The notes under the pieces were generated by a model. That model was not told the DNA's origin. It did no database searches and worked only from the letters and a program-made list of their open reading frames with translations. A DNA stretch of 35,214 nucleotides from Nocardia seriolae NBRC 15557 (GTDB taxonomy: Bacteria; Actinomycetota; Actinomycetes; Mycobacteriales; Mycobacteriaceae), in assembly GCF_007990715.1 (NCBI RefSeq), contig NZ_BJWY01000078.1:1-35214 (forward strand), read 5' to 3'. A program made the translations under genes and the position numbers. This document shows positions 1 to 8,269 of this stretch, piece by piece (within the stretch, counting starts at the first letter, position 1; each line of letters opens with the position of its first letter).

Positions 1-268
1 CGAGTGCTTGGTCCACGAAGAGTTTTGCGTGCCGAACCCAGCTGTCCGAAAAGGACGAAAAATAGGCATATTCCGTGAAGGTTTCCTCCGGCGTGATGAG
101 TGCCGGAATCTGCAGCAGCAGGCAGTTCTCGCACAGCCGCAGATGCAGTGGATATGTCGGTTCCGGAAGGTCCAGCTCCGCGGCCGAGAGAAACTTCTCG
201 CACGGAGGCGTGGCACCCAGATCGAGTACGCTGATCAAACTCTTGGAGTCGCAGAGACGACATTGCAC
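1..268 (-). CDS. SAM-dependent sugar C-methyltransferase, N-terminal fragment (cut by window edge)
   Basis: The minus strand encodes about 89 residues beginning VQCRLCDSKSLISVLDLG and continuing through CEKFL, YPLHLRLCENCLLLQ and YAYFSSFSDSWVRHAK. This is the putative zinc-binding N-terminal domain of class I sugar C-methyltransferases (the NovU/TylC3-type family). The paired cysteines CRLC and CENC and the conserved YFSSxSxSWxxHA segment are visible. The SAM-binding domain lies beyond base 1. GTG at 268 is chosen because GGTGGGG lies 8 bases upstream; an in-frame GTG at 289 is possible but has no such site. These enzymes methylate nucleotide-activated deoxysugars, so with the sugar transferase on the other side this looks like the edge of a polysaccharide or glycosylation locus. 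The family assignment is strong; the substrate is unknown. Confidence 0.8.
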   Translation of the reverse strand, partial: MQCRLCDSKSLISVLDLGATPPCEKFLSAAELDLPEPTYPLHLRLCENCLLLQIPALITPEETFTEYAYFSSFSDSWVRHAKLFVDQAL

Positions 269-784
269 GAAAATTTCCCCACCTTTCACCGAGCCCGGGC
301 TGCCCGTGCAGCAGCCGATGACCTGAGGTCGGCCCGGTCCGGCCTTACGTTACAACAGGATTGATCGGTGCCACCGGGTCGATCTGGTGACGGATAGTGC
401 CAAATCAACTGTATTTCTGCGACTCGCAGAACCGGGCGTCCGGTCGGCAAACTCTCGAGCCTTGCAAACCAAGGATTTCGACCAGCTCACCCGGTGTGTC
501 TTGCGTAGTGCAACCTGCGATTTTGCGAATAGGGGAAATTGGGGGAGGGTCCGGGTCGTAGGTCGCGTTCGAAAGCCGTTACTTTTCCGGAAACGTTGCG
601 GCCGACCGCGATTGAACATGCGTGCCGCCGGAGGTGTGTAACATTCGGCATCTGGCCTCCGAAGAACCGGTGGCCACCTTAGGTTGTCATGGTCCTGAAA
701 GCCCTTGGGAAACCGGCGTCAGCTCGGCGTGGAACTGATCAGCAGGGATCGGGGTTCTCCCGTGGGGGAGGTGCGTTCGTTATC
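269..784. promoter_or_regulatory. Divergent intergenic region between methyltransferase and sugar transferase
   Basis: This stretch of about 515 bases separates two divergently transcribed genes and must hold both promoters. Open frames here have no family-like sequence, so I call no gene. It is less GC-rich than its surroundings around 400-560. It contains a perfect inverted repeat at 415-431 (listed separately) and a 10-base palindrome GGTGGCCACC near 670. No convincing -35/-10 pair was identified. Confidence 0.5.
415..431. repeat. Perfect inverted repeat, possible operator
   Basis: TTCTGCG and CGCAGAA form perfect 7-base arms around the 3-base loop ACT. It lies about 150 bases upstream of the minus-strand methyltransferase and 350 bases upstream of the plus-strand sugar transferase. 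It has no T-run, so it looks more like a protein-binding site than a terminator. The function is inferred only. Confidence 0.4.
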
Positions 785-2296
785 ATGAGCTACAACATTT
801 CGGCCGGTCGCGCTGTGCGCGCGGCCAGGCCGACGCGCCCTGAGCCGCGCTCGGATCGTGAACGCTGGCAAGCCGATTACGCACATCGGCTATTCATCAG
901 CGATCTATTCGTTTTGATCCTATCCGTCGGTTTCGCCCAGTGGATCCGTTTCGGCGGATCCGGGGCGCAGGCGCCGCTGGCCTCGCGGCTGCCGATGGAA
1001 GTCCGCTACACCGTGGTATCGGTGGTGCTGGTACTGGTCTGGTCGGCCACGCTCACGCTCGGCGGCACCCGGTCACCGCGCGTAATCGGCGGTGGCGCAG
1101 AGGAATACCGGCGGCTGGTGGCCGCGTCGCTGAAGTTGTTCGGCGGGATAGCCATCGTGTCGCTGTTGCTCAAGGTGGATTTCGCGCGCGGCTACCTGGC
1201 CATCGCCCTGCCACTGGGCATGGCCGGGCTCATGGCCGAGCGGCGGCTGTGGCGGAGATGGGTGACCGGGCGGCGGGCGCGCGGCGATTACCGCACCGCC
1301 ATGCTGGTGGTCGGCAGTCCGGAGGCGGCGCGCGCCATGGTGGCCGCGTTCTCCCGTGACCGCGCCGCCGGATACCAGGTGATCGGGGTGTGCACCCACG
1401 ACGACGACGTCCTCGCGGAGCGCGCCCTGGAGGCCGGCGGCCGCGAAATCCCGGTTGTCGCAAACGATCACGAAGTCATCGACGCGGTCCGGCGCACCGG
1501 CGCCGACACCGTCGCGGTGACCGCCACCGACAACCTCGGCCCCGCCGCCTTCCGCCGCATGGCATGGGAGCTCGACGAACTCGGCGCCGAGCTGATCGTG
1601 ACACCGGGACTGGTCGACATCGCCGGCACCCGGCTCACCCACCGGGTGGTCGCCGACATGCCGATGCTGCTCGTCGAGAAGCCGCAATACGACCGCGCGA
1701 AGTCGATTCGCAAGGGCGTCTTCGACTTCTGCTTCGCCGCCGCCGCACTGCTGGCCATCGCCCCGACCCTGGCCGTCATCGCCGCCGCGGTGAAACTGAG
1801 CAGCCGCGGCCCGATCTTCTACCTGTCCGAACGCATCGGCCGCGACGGCCAACCGTTCCGAATGATCAAGTTCCGCAGCATGTATGCCGATGCCGAGTCC
1901 CACCTCAACGCCCTGATCGAGAGCAACGGCGGCGACCCCGCCTTCTTCCGGAACCGCGACGACCCACGCGTCACCCCGGTGGGCCGAATCCTGCGCAAGT
2001 ACTCCCTCGACGAACTACCGCAGTTCGTCAACGTCCTGCGCGGCGAGATGAGCATCGTCGGCCCGCGCCCCCAGGTGCAGCGCGAGGTGGACTGCTACGA
2101 CGGCGTCACGCGCCGCCGCCTGCTGGTCAAACCCGGCGTCGTCGGCGTCTGGCATGCGCGCCGCCGCACCGACCTGACCCCCGAAGACGCCATGCGCCTG
2201 GACCTCTCCTACGTCGAGAACTGGTCCATGGTGCTGGATCTCCTCCTGATCGCCAAAACCATCGGCGCACTGACCAGGGGCGACACCGGGTACTGA
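785..2296 (+). CDS. Polyprenyl-phosphate sugar (hexose-1-phosphate) transferase
   Basis: Membrane enzyme predicted to move a sugar-1-phosphate from a nucleotide sugar to a polyprenyl phosphate, the first step of an exopolysaccharide or glycan repeat unit. The N-terminal third has several hydrophobic segments (from about residue 35, LFISDLFVLILSVGF, to about residue 145). A Rossmann-like CoA-binding-type middle region follows. The C-terminal bacterial sugar transferase domain starts near KGVFDFCFAAAALLAIAP and carries KFRSM at 362, DELPQFVNVLRGEMSIVGPRPQ around 409 and KPGVVGVW. The length of 503 residues is normal for the long, WbaP/CpsE-like class. ATG 785 is preferred because GGGGGAGG lies upstream and because the extra 32 residues from ATG 689 look unlike protein. 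The sugar is not predictable. Confidence 0.88.
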   Translation: MSYNISAGRAVRAARPTRPEPRSDRERWQADYAHRLFISDLFVLILSVGFAQWIRFGGSGAQAPLASRLPMEVRYTVVSVVLVLVWSATLTLGGTRSPRVIGGGAEEYRRLVAASLKLFGGIAIVSLLLKVDFARGYLAIALPLGMAGLMAERRLWRRWVTGRRARGDYRTAMLVVGSPEAARAMVAAFSRDRAAGYQVIGVCTHDDDVLAERALEAGGREIPVVANDHEVIDAVRRTGADTVAVTATDNLGPAAFRRMAWELDELGAELIVTPGLVDIAGTRLTHRVVADMPMLLVEKPQYDRAKSIRKGVFDFCFAAAALLAIAPTLAVIAAAVKLSSRGPIFYLSERIGRDGQPFRMIKFRSMYADAESHLNALIESNGGDPAFFRNRDDPRVTPVGRILRKYSLDELPQFVNVLRGEMSIVGPRPQVQREVDCYDGVTRRRLLVKPGVVGVWHARRRTDLTPEDAMRLDLSYVENWSMVLDLLLIAKTIGALTRGDTGY

Positions 2297-2400
2297 AGCG
2301 GAGGCCGCACTCTCGAATTCCGCGGTATCGGTTGGTCTCTCGCCGCTTCCCGGCTCGTGGCAGACTCTCTGCGAACGGACGGTACGGGGGAAGGATGATC

Positions 2401-2772
2401 GTGGAACTGGTGCTCGCGGTCGAGGCGTCGGGCGACGACGTCGAGGAGTTGCATTCGCTGTTCGAGGCCATGGTCGAGGACGACGAATTGCGTTCCGCGC
2501 GCAAGTCGCTCGACCGCGGGCAGGTGCGCGGCGGCACGCTCGGCGCCGAGGAGGCGATTCGGGTGGTCGTGGATTCGGCCGCGCTCTGCACGGCCCTGTC
2601 CACCTGCATTGTCGCGTGGCTGCGCATGCGGCGGCCGAAACTGCGGATGACGTTCACCGGGCCCGACGGCGCGCACGCCGAGATCGACGCCACCGGGGCA
2701 CAGGCGGTGGAACAGGTGCAGGTGCTGGAGATCATCGATCGGGTGCGCGGGGTCGCGGATGACGCTTCCTGA
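2401..2772 (+). CDS. EACC1 family protein (effector-associated constant component 1)
   Basis: A small protein of 123 residues. It begins VELVLAVEASGDDVEELHSL, has a hydrophobic alanine-rich helix VVVDSAALCTALSTCIVAWLRMRR, then LRMTFTGPDGAHAEIDATG and a closing helix. This is the typical EACC1 layout: a beta strand, a charged middle, an LxxWLRxRR segment and a TGPDGxxxEIDA hairpin. EACC1 proteins have been described by comparative genomics as small partners of caspase- or trypsin-type effectors in NTPase-centred conflict systems; their biochemical role is unknown. GTG 2401 is chosen because GGGGGAAGG ends six bases before it, whereas ATG 2395 directly abuts that site. The stop overlaps the next gene by 14 bases, so translation is probably coupled to the caspase-NTPase gene. 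Confidence 0.85.
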   Translation: MELVLAVEASGDDVEELHSLFEAMVEDDELRSARKSLDRGQVRGGTLGAEEAIRVVVDSAALCTALSTCIVAWLRMRRPKLRMTFTGPDGAHAEIDATGAQAVEQVQVLEIIDRVRGVADDAS

Positions 2773-5700
2773 CCCGGAAGCCTCCCGCGCGGTACTCATC
2801 GGAACCTCGAACTACGGGCCCGGCTCGGGCTTCGAATCGTTCCCGGAGATCGCGCGCAGCCTGCACGACTTCGCCGAATTCCTGCGGACCGCAACGGGAA
2901 TCCCCGAGCGGCACATCGACGTGGTGCTCGATCCGGCGGACGGGGCGAGCGTGGCCGCCACGATCACCGCCGCGGCGCGCGCGGCCCGGGGACTGTTGCT
3001 GGTCTACTACGTCGGCCACGGCACCGTCGTCGACAACGAACTCCACCTGACGCACAGCGGATCTCGGGTCGACGAGGCGGATGTGACGGCCCTGGCCTAC
3101 TCGGTCATCCGCTCGCGCATCAAACGCGATGCGCGCGGGGCGGTCGTGGTGATCCTCGACTGCTGCCACAGCGGGAAGGCTTTCGGGCGCGGCGTTCTCG
3201 CCCCGGGGCGGGAGGCGCTGGGGGAGGCCACCGATATCGACGGCGCGTTCGTGCTGACGGCCACCGACGAGAAGTCGAAGTTCGCCGTCGCCACCGGCGC
3301 GGGCGGGCGCACCGCGTTCACCGGCATGCTGCTCGACATCCTGCGCTCCGGCGTCCCGACCGACGATCGATACCTGACGATGTCGATGCTGTATCGCGAA
3401 CTGCGCGAGCGGCTGCCCGCCGCGGACCGGCCCAAACCCAAAGCACTGGAACGGGGTACGGCCGGGCGGGTGGCGCTGGCCGAGAATCCCGGGCGGCGGG
3501 ATCGGATCGCGCCCGCCGGGCTGCCGTCGGCGGTCGTCACCGCCTACACCACCCAGATCCGTGACCTCAGCCCCGCGGACGGCCTGCTCGACCGGGCCGC
3601 GGAACTGGCCGAACTCGCCGAATTCTGTACCGGCGAAACACCGTACGTGTGGTGGCAGGCGGGCCCGTGGGCGGGCAAGACCGCGCTCATGTCCTGGTTC
3701 GCCCTGCATCCGCCGCCGAGCGTGCGGGTGGTGTCGTTCTTCATCACCTCGCGCCTGGCCGCGCAGGACGACCACCACGCCTTCACCGACGCCGTGCTGG
3801 AACAACTCTCGGCGCTGCTGCCCGATCAGGCCGCCGCCGTGGCGATGGCCACCGGCAACCGCGACGCCCTGCGCCGGCACCTGCTCGACCTGGCCGCACA
3901 GCGCGCAGCCGAGAGCGGCGGCCGGATCGTCCTGCTGGTCGACGGGCTCGACGAGGACCGCGGCAAACCCAGCATCGCCTCACTGCTGCCCAAGAATCCC
4001 GGCCCGGGGCTGCGGGTGATCGTCTCCGGCCGCCCGAATCCCGCACTGCCACTGGATGTTCCCGGCAACCATCCGCTGCATCATTGCCGACGCCGCGAGG
4101 TCGACCGCTCCGCGGCGGCCTTCGACATCATCCAGGCCGCGCGCCTGGAACTGGGCGGCATCCTCGACCGGTCGGACGTCGATCAGGAGATCCTCGGACT
4201 GATCACCGCGGCCCACGGCCTCACCGGGACCGAACTCGAGGATCTGACCGGCCTGCCGCCGTTCCGGATCCAGCGCATTCTCTCCGGTGTCACCGGACGC
4301 ACCTTCCGGTCCTACTCCAGCAGATTCGCCGTCGACCAGATCAACCTGCTCGCGCACGAGACCCTGCAGGAGGAGGCGGAGAACGCGCTGGGCCGGGCGC
4401 TGCTGGGGGAGTATCGAAACCTCATCCACGCCTGGGCCGCCCACTATCGCGAGCAGGACTGGCCGAGTTGGACGCCCACCTACCTGCTGACCCGCTACTT
4501 CTCGATGCTGCGCCGGCGCGGCGATGTGGCGCGCATGACCGAGCTGGCGCTCGACACCGCCCGCCACGATCGGCTGCTCGACCTCACCGGCGGCGACGGG
4601 ATCGCGCGCACCGAGATCGTCACGGTGTCGGGGCTCTGGCTCGGCGAGGACGAGCCGGACCTGCTGGCGGTGTGCAAGCTCAGCATGCGGCGACGGCGGC
4701 TGACCCAGCGCGGCACCAACATTCCGGTGCGCCTGCCCGCCGCGCTCGCGAGCGTGGGCGATCTGCCCCGGGCACAGAGCCTCGCCGATGGCATCGTGCG
4801 GCCCGGCCGACGGCTGCGGGCCCGGATCGCCTTGCTCGCGGTGCAATTCGGCGCGGCCGACCCGCGACGCAATCGCTCGGTCATCGAGTCGCTGCGGGAA
4901 TCGACCGATCGCGCGCTGACCGACAACGACCGCCGCCGCCTGGCCGTCGCGCTCATCGCGGTCGGGGACACCGAGACGGCCGCGGAGCTCGCGGGCGAGA
5001 TCACCACGCCCCTGGAGCGGGTTCGCGTACTCGCGCAATTGGTTCCGGGCTGGCGGGCGGCGGGCCGGGACCGGGCGGTCGACGACGCGATCACCGAGAT
5101 CAACCGGCACGCGCTGCTGGGCAAGGGGCCCGCGCACCGCGACGAGATCGTCGTGTGTGCCGTGGCGGCCTTCGCCGCCATCGGTGATTTCGAGGAGGCG
5201 TTCGCGCTGGGCCGCATGCTCGAGACCGCCGACACCCAGGCCGCCGCGCTGTGTCGGATCGCGCGGGCCATGGCGTCGCAGGGCGAGCCGGAGCCCGCCG
5301 CGATGTGCGCGGGCTCGGCCCTGGCCATGGCCCGGCGGACCACCGGCGCGGTCGCCCGCTCCCGACTCCTGGCGCGCATCGCACCGGACCTGGTGGCCGG
5401 GGGATTCCGCGACGACGTACGCGCGGAGGTCGACGACGTCGAAGCGGGGCTCGCGGGCTGTGTGCGATCGGCGCGCTTGGAGATAGTCGGACACCTGGTG
5501 GAATGCCTGGTCGAACTGGGGGAGGCGGATCGTGCGATCGCCCTTAGCCGCCGATTCGCCACGGGGACGGACGGACTCGACATCCTGACCAGTGTGCTGC
5601 CGGCCCTGGTGGCCGCGAATCGGATCGCGGAGGGCACGCGGCTCGCGGCGGAAATCGAGCGCACCTCCTACCAGACGACCGACCCGTACGAGCGCGGATT

Positions 5701-7105
5701 CGCCTTCTATGCGGTGGTGCGCGCCCTCACCGCCTCGAACCTGCCGCAGGCGTGCGCGCTCGCCGAGCGCATCGACGACATCGGTTGCCGGTTCCTGGCT
5801 TTCACCTACCTGGGCAGCCGCGCCCTGGAAGCTCCGGAAGTCACCGAAACCGCCGCACCCGCGGGAGCTCTCCTCGAGCGTGCGGTGCGCGCACTGAACA
5901 CCATGATCGACCGGGTCGGCATCGGCGACGACAAGGCCTCCGGAGAACTCACCCGCACGGTATTCGCCGCCGCCCGGCCGGGCCGCGACCGCGACGGTCA
6001 GGCACCTCCGGCGGAAGCGTTGCCCTGGGCGGAATCGACCCCGCTGGCCGACCTGACCCGAAGCCTGGTCGGCACGGGCGCGATCGATACCGCCGCCGCC
6101 CTGGCCCGTCGGCTGGCGGGCCTGTATTCGGGCTGGTCGCACCCGCCGAGCCTGCTCGATCGCGAACTGGGTTCGCTGGCGGCCGTATTCGCCGAACTGG
6201 GGCACGCCGATCGCGCGCACGCCATCTTCGACGCGGTCGCCGGTCTCGTGCGCCGCCTGACGGTCATGCGGTTCACCGTCGAGCACGCGGGCATCGATCT
6301 CGCGGCCCCGATCGTGGCACCGCTGCTCGACGACATCGAGAAGACCGTGGTGGCCACCGATTACGTCGGCACGCTGCCCGAACGCGTGGAGCTGGTGCTG
6401 CTTTCGGCGGCGCTGGGCGATGCCGAGCGCATCGGCAGGCTGGTGGACGGGCTCTCACCGCTCGAACTCGACCCGCAGCACGTGTGCTCGGTGCTCGCTA
6501 CCGCGCGGGCCAGGCTCGGGCCGATCGGCGAGGCGGCCATGATCGCCGGGGCCGTCTCGGACGAGCTCGAACGGTCGATCGCCTATCGGGAGGTCGTGGC
6601 GGCGCTGGTGCGGGTCGGAGAGGAACGCCGCGCGCTGGACTTCACCGGCCGGATTCCCTTGACCGGTCAGCGGATTCACGCGATCGCCGCGGTCGTTCCG
6701 GCGCTCGCGCGGCACCCCGGAGCCGATGCCGCGCGGGCGAGTTTGGCCGAGGCGACCCTGCTGCTGGAGGGGATCCCGCGGGTGGATCTGCGCGACCTCG
6801 CCGCCGCCGCGCTCGTCGATGCGGCCCTGGCGATCGGCGCGGCCGAGCCCGCCCTCGAGCTGGCCCGGAGCGCCGAGGCCGAGACGCGGGCGCGGCTGCT
6901 CACCCGGATCGCGGACGCCCGCCTGCGGGAGTGCGACGGCCTGCCGGTCGCGGAGCGGGCCGCCGCGCGCCGCGAGATCCATCGCCGCCTGGCCGAGGCG
7001 TGGACCTGTGGTCCGTGGTACTCAGGACTGGAGGTGCTCGCCCGCTTCGATCCGGACCTGCTGACCGATATCGCGGCCGAGGCGATCCGGCTCGAGGGCG
7101 CGTAA
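2759..7105 (+). CDS. Caspase-like protease fused to NTPase and long helical repeat array
   Basis: A 1448-residue multidomain protein. Residues about 8-240 form a caspase/metacaspase-like (C14) domain with VGHG (His87) and DCCHSG (Cys136), the expected catalytic dyad. Residues about 295-520 form a STAND-like P-loop NTPase: Walker A GPWAGKT (Lys307), Walker B VLLVDGLDED (Asp395/Asp398) and a VIVSGRPN sensor-like arginine, followed by a winged-helix-like stretch. From about 530 to the end it is helical and alanine-rich, with degenerate TPR/ARM-like units such as LAVALIAVGDTETAAELAGEI. No signal peptide or membrane segment was seen. It overlaps the EACC1 gene. In such proteins the repeats are thought to sense a trigger, the NTPase to oligomerise and the caspase to cleave targets, giving defence or regulated death. 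The domain calls are strong; the trigger and substrate are unknown. Confidence 0.9.
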   Translation: MTLPDPEASRAVLIGTSNYGPGSGFESFPEIARSLHDFAEFLRTATGIPERHIDVVLDPADGASVAATITAAARAARGLLLVYYVGHGTVVDNELHLTHSGSRVDEADVTALAYSVIRSRIKRDARGAVVVILDCCHSGKAFGRGVLAPGREALGEATDIDGAFVLTATDEKSKFAVATGAGGRTAFTGMLLDILRSGVPTDDRYLTMSMLYRELRERLPAADRPKPKALERGTAGRVALAENPGRRDRIAPAGLPSAVVTAYTTQIRDLSPADGLLDRAAELAELAEFCTGETPYVWWQAGPWAGKTALMSWFALHPPPSVRVVSFFITSRLAAQDDHHAFTDAVLEQLSALLPDQAAAVAMATGNRDALRRHLLDLAAQRAAESGGRIVLLVDGLDEDRGKPSIASLLPKNPGPGLRVIVSGRPNPALPLDVPGNHPLHHCRRREVDRSAAAFDIIQAARLELGGILDRSDVDQEILGLITAAHGLTGTELEDLTGLPPFRIQRILSGVTGRTFRSYSSRFAVDQINLLAHETLQEEAENALGRALLGEYRNLIHAWAAHYREQDWPSWTPTYLLTRYFSMLRRRGDVARMTELALDTARHDRLLDLTGGDGIARTEIVTVSGLWLGEDEPDLLAVCKLSMRRRRLTQRGTNIPVRLPAALASVGDLPRAQSLADGIVRPGRRLRARIALLAVQFGAADPRRNRSVIESLRESTDRALTDNDRRRLAVALIAVGDTETAAELAGEITTPLERVRVLAQLVPGWRAAGRDRAVDDAITEINRHALLGKGPAHRDEIVVCAVAAFAAIGDFEEAFALGRMLETADTQAAALCRIARAMASQGEPEPAAMCAGSALAMARRTTGAVARSRLLARIAPDLVAGGFRDDVRAEVDDVEAGLAGCVRSARLEIVGHLVECLVELGEADRAIALSRRFATGTDGLDILTSVLPALVAANRIAEGTRLAAEIERTSYQTTDPYERGFAFYAVVRALTASNLPQACALAERIDDIGCRFLAFTYLGSRALEAPEVTETAAPAGALLERAVRALNTMIDRVGIGDDKASGELTRTVFAAARPGRDRDGQAPPAEALPWAESTPLADLTRSLVGTGAIDTAAALARRLAGLYSGWSHPPSLLDRELGSLAAVFAELGHADRAHAIFDAVAGLVRRLTVMRFTVEHAGIDLAAPIVAPLLDDIEKTVVATDYVGTLPERVELVLLSAALGDAERIGRLVDGLSPLELDPQHVCSVLATARARLGPIGEAAMIAGAVSDELERSIAYREVVAALVRVGEERRALDFTGRIPLTGQRIHAIAAVVPALARHPGADAARASLAEATLLLEGIPRVDLRDLAAAALVDAALAIGAAEPALELARSAEAETRARLLTRIADARLRECDGLPVAERAAARREIHRRLAEAWTCGPWYSGLEVLARFDPDLLTDIAAEAIRLEGA

Positions 7106-7114
7106 CCGGTTCGG

Positions 7115-7384
7115 CTACACGAGCTTCCACCAGATCGTCGGATCGCCGGCCTGACCGGTCAGGCAGATCGGCGCACCGTCGTTACCGCTGCTGTCGCCCG
7201 GGTGCAGCGGCATATTGGCCGCCAGATTGATGAGCATGGCGGAGCCGTCCGCGCGGCCCTGCAGCGTCCAGCGCTGACTCATCGCGGCGGGCTGCATGGG
7301 CTGTTGCACGATCGCCGGACCGTCCGCGCCCGGCGCGGAACCGCCGATGTCCAGGCACTTTCCGCTGGCCTTGCTCTGGATCAG
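7115..7384 (-). pseudogene. Severed C-terminal part of ricin-type lectin (after in-frame amber)
   Basis: Directly after the TAG at 7387-7385 the same reading frame continues for 89 residues: LIQSKASGKCLDIGG, then SQRWTLQG, then TIWWKLV and a final TAG at 7117-7115. These are the second and third units of the second beta-trefoil, with two further QxW-like motifs (SQRW, TIWW). The frame is intact and the sequence conserved, so it was coding until recently or is reached by readthrough. The internal ATG at 7309 has no clear ribosome-binding site. The segment ends 9 bases from the end of the caspase-NTPase gene on the other strand. Confidence 0.75.
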
Positions 7385-7957
7385 CTACTGCCCCACATCG
7401 ATCGGGTAGAAGCGCCAGCGCTGGTTGGCGCCGCCATTGTCGTCCCACTGGCCGATCACGGTGCCGTCGGTGGTGTTGAAGCCGGGCAGATCCATGACCT
7501 CGCCGGTGATGGAATTGAGGATCTTGACGTCGGTCATGATCAGCGCCCACGACTCGCTCGCGACACTGACGTTGTCCCAGATCTGGGCCCCGACGCCATC
7601 GCTGGCATTGCCGCCCGGAATATCGAGCACGTTGTTGCTGCCCAATGCGGAGAATATCTGGACCTGGCCGTGGCGGAAGTTGGTGATCTTCCAGAGCTGG
7701 GACGGGTCGCCGGGGGCGTCGGTGGACTGTTCCACGGCCGTGCCGTTGACCGTCTGTGCCGCACGGACTTTCAAGACCTTCTTGTTCTCCACATTGACGA
7801 TCTTGACCAGCCCGTTCCCGGCGTCGACGAGATCCCACTGCTGGTTCAGGCCGCCATTGTCGGTCCACTGGTCGATTTGGACGCCGCTGTTCGTACTGTG
7901 ATTGGGGACGTCCAGAACTTTGCTCGACGCAATATTGTCGATGACGTAGTTCACCAT
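7385..7957 (-). CDS. Ricin-type beta-trefoil lectin, truncated by an amber codon
   Basis: Carbohydrate-binding protein of 190 residues before TAG. The start MVNYVIDNIASSKVLDVPN lacks a signal peptide. The first three repeats carry NQQW, SQLW and SESW and make one complete beta-trefoil (residues about 1-140). A fourth repeat ending NQRWRFY opens a second trefoil that breaks off at DVGQ-stop; the frame then continues in the adjoining segment down to 7115. The complete protein would be about 280 residues with six QxW-like units. It is convergent with the caspase-NTPase gene and divergent from the P450 gene. Compared with its neighbours it is rich in Asn, Asp and Gln. The family is clear; whether the short form is functional, or the stop is a recent nonsense mutation, cannot be told here. 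Confidence 0.82.
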   Translation of the reverse strand: MVNYVIDNIASSKVLDVPNHSTNSGVQIDQWTDNGGLNQQWDLVDAGNGLVKIVNVENKKVLKVRAAQTVNGTAVEQSTDAPGDPSQLWKITNFRHGQVQIFSALGSNNVLDIPGGNASDGVGAQIWDNVSVASESWALIMTDVKILNSITGEVMDLPGFNTTDGTVIGQWDDNGGANQRWRFYPIDVGQ

Positions 7958-8269
7958 GACACTGCGTTCTTTCTATAGATCCGAACGGTTCGTTTAATAG
8001 CTCCATTGCTGAGGTGTTGAACCATTTCCGATTATTCGCGCAATATGCAGTGTGCGAATCGAATTCGAGGTTTCCCGGGCGGTCGATCGCCGGGTGCGGT
8101 TGGGGGCCGGGGGCGCGGGACCCGGTCCGCCGGTCGTCGGCGAGGCGGCCGTGCGGGCCCCGCCGCGTCCGGTGTGACACATCAAATGAACGCTATTTAG
8201 TAATAGGTGTTCACAAACCCCGGTGTGGTGTGGTTCACTCGACGGCGAACGTGTTCCAAAGGAGGTACC
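7958..8269. promoter_or_regulatory. Divergent regulatory region between lectin and P450
   Basis: About 310 bases hold the promoters for the minus-strand lectin and the plus-strand P450. The 7985-8070 part is AT-richer (CGCAATATGC and similar), while 8070-8175 is extremely GC-rich. An AT-rich segment with CGCTATTTAGTAATAGG at about 8190-8206 is a plausible promoter for the P450. A palindromic element at 8247-8256 is listed separately. No gene is supported. Confidence 0.45.
8247..8256. promoter_or_regulatory. KstR-type operator candidate overlapping P450 translation start region
   Basis: GAAC-GT-GTTC at 8247-8256 fits the AACnnGTT core of the KstR operator that controls cholesterol-catabolism genes, including cyp125, in mycobacteria and rhodococci. 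It lies two bases before the AAAGGAGG ribosome-binding site of the P450. The core match and the gene identity support each other, but a site of this length also occurs by chance. The locally encoded TetR regulator is an alternative ligand. Confidence 0.5.

Noticed and set aside
8..364. Plus-strand frame at the window start
   Set aside because: The minus strand here encodes a recognisable methyltransferase zinc-binding domain; the plus frame is its shadow.
350..619. 89-residue minus-strand frame in the first intergenic region
   Set aside because: No family-like sequence, irregular composition and no convincing ribosome-binding site.
689..784. N-terminal extension of the sugar transferase from ATG 689
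   Set aside because: The 32 extra residues are not membrane- or domain-like and the purine-rich site lies before ATG 785.
3980..6286. Long minus-strand frames opposite the caspase-NTPase gene
   Set aside because: Low-complexity Arg/Gly/His composition caused by codon bias of the real gene; no ribosome-binding site or domain.
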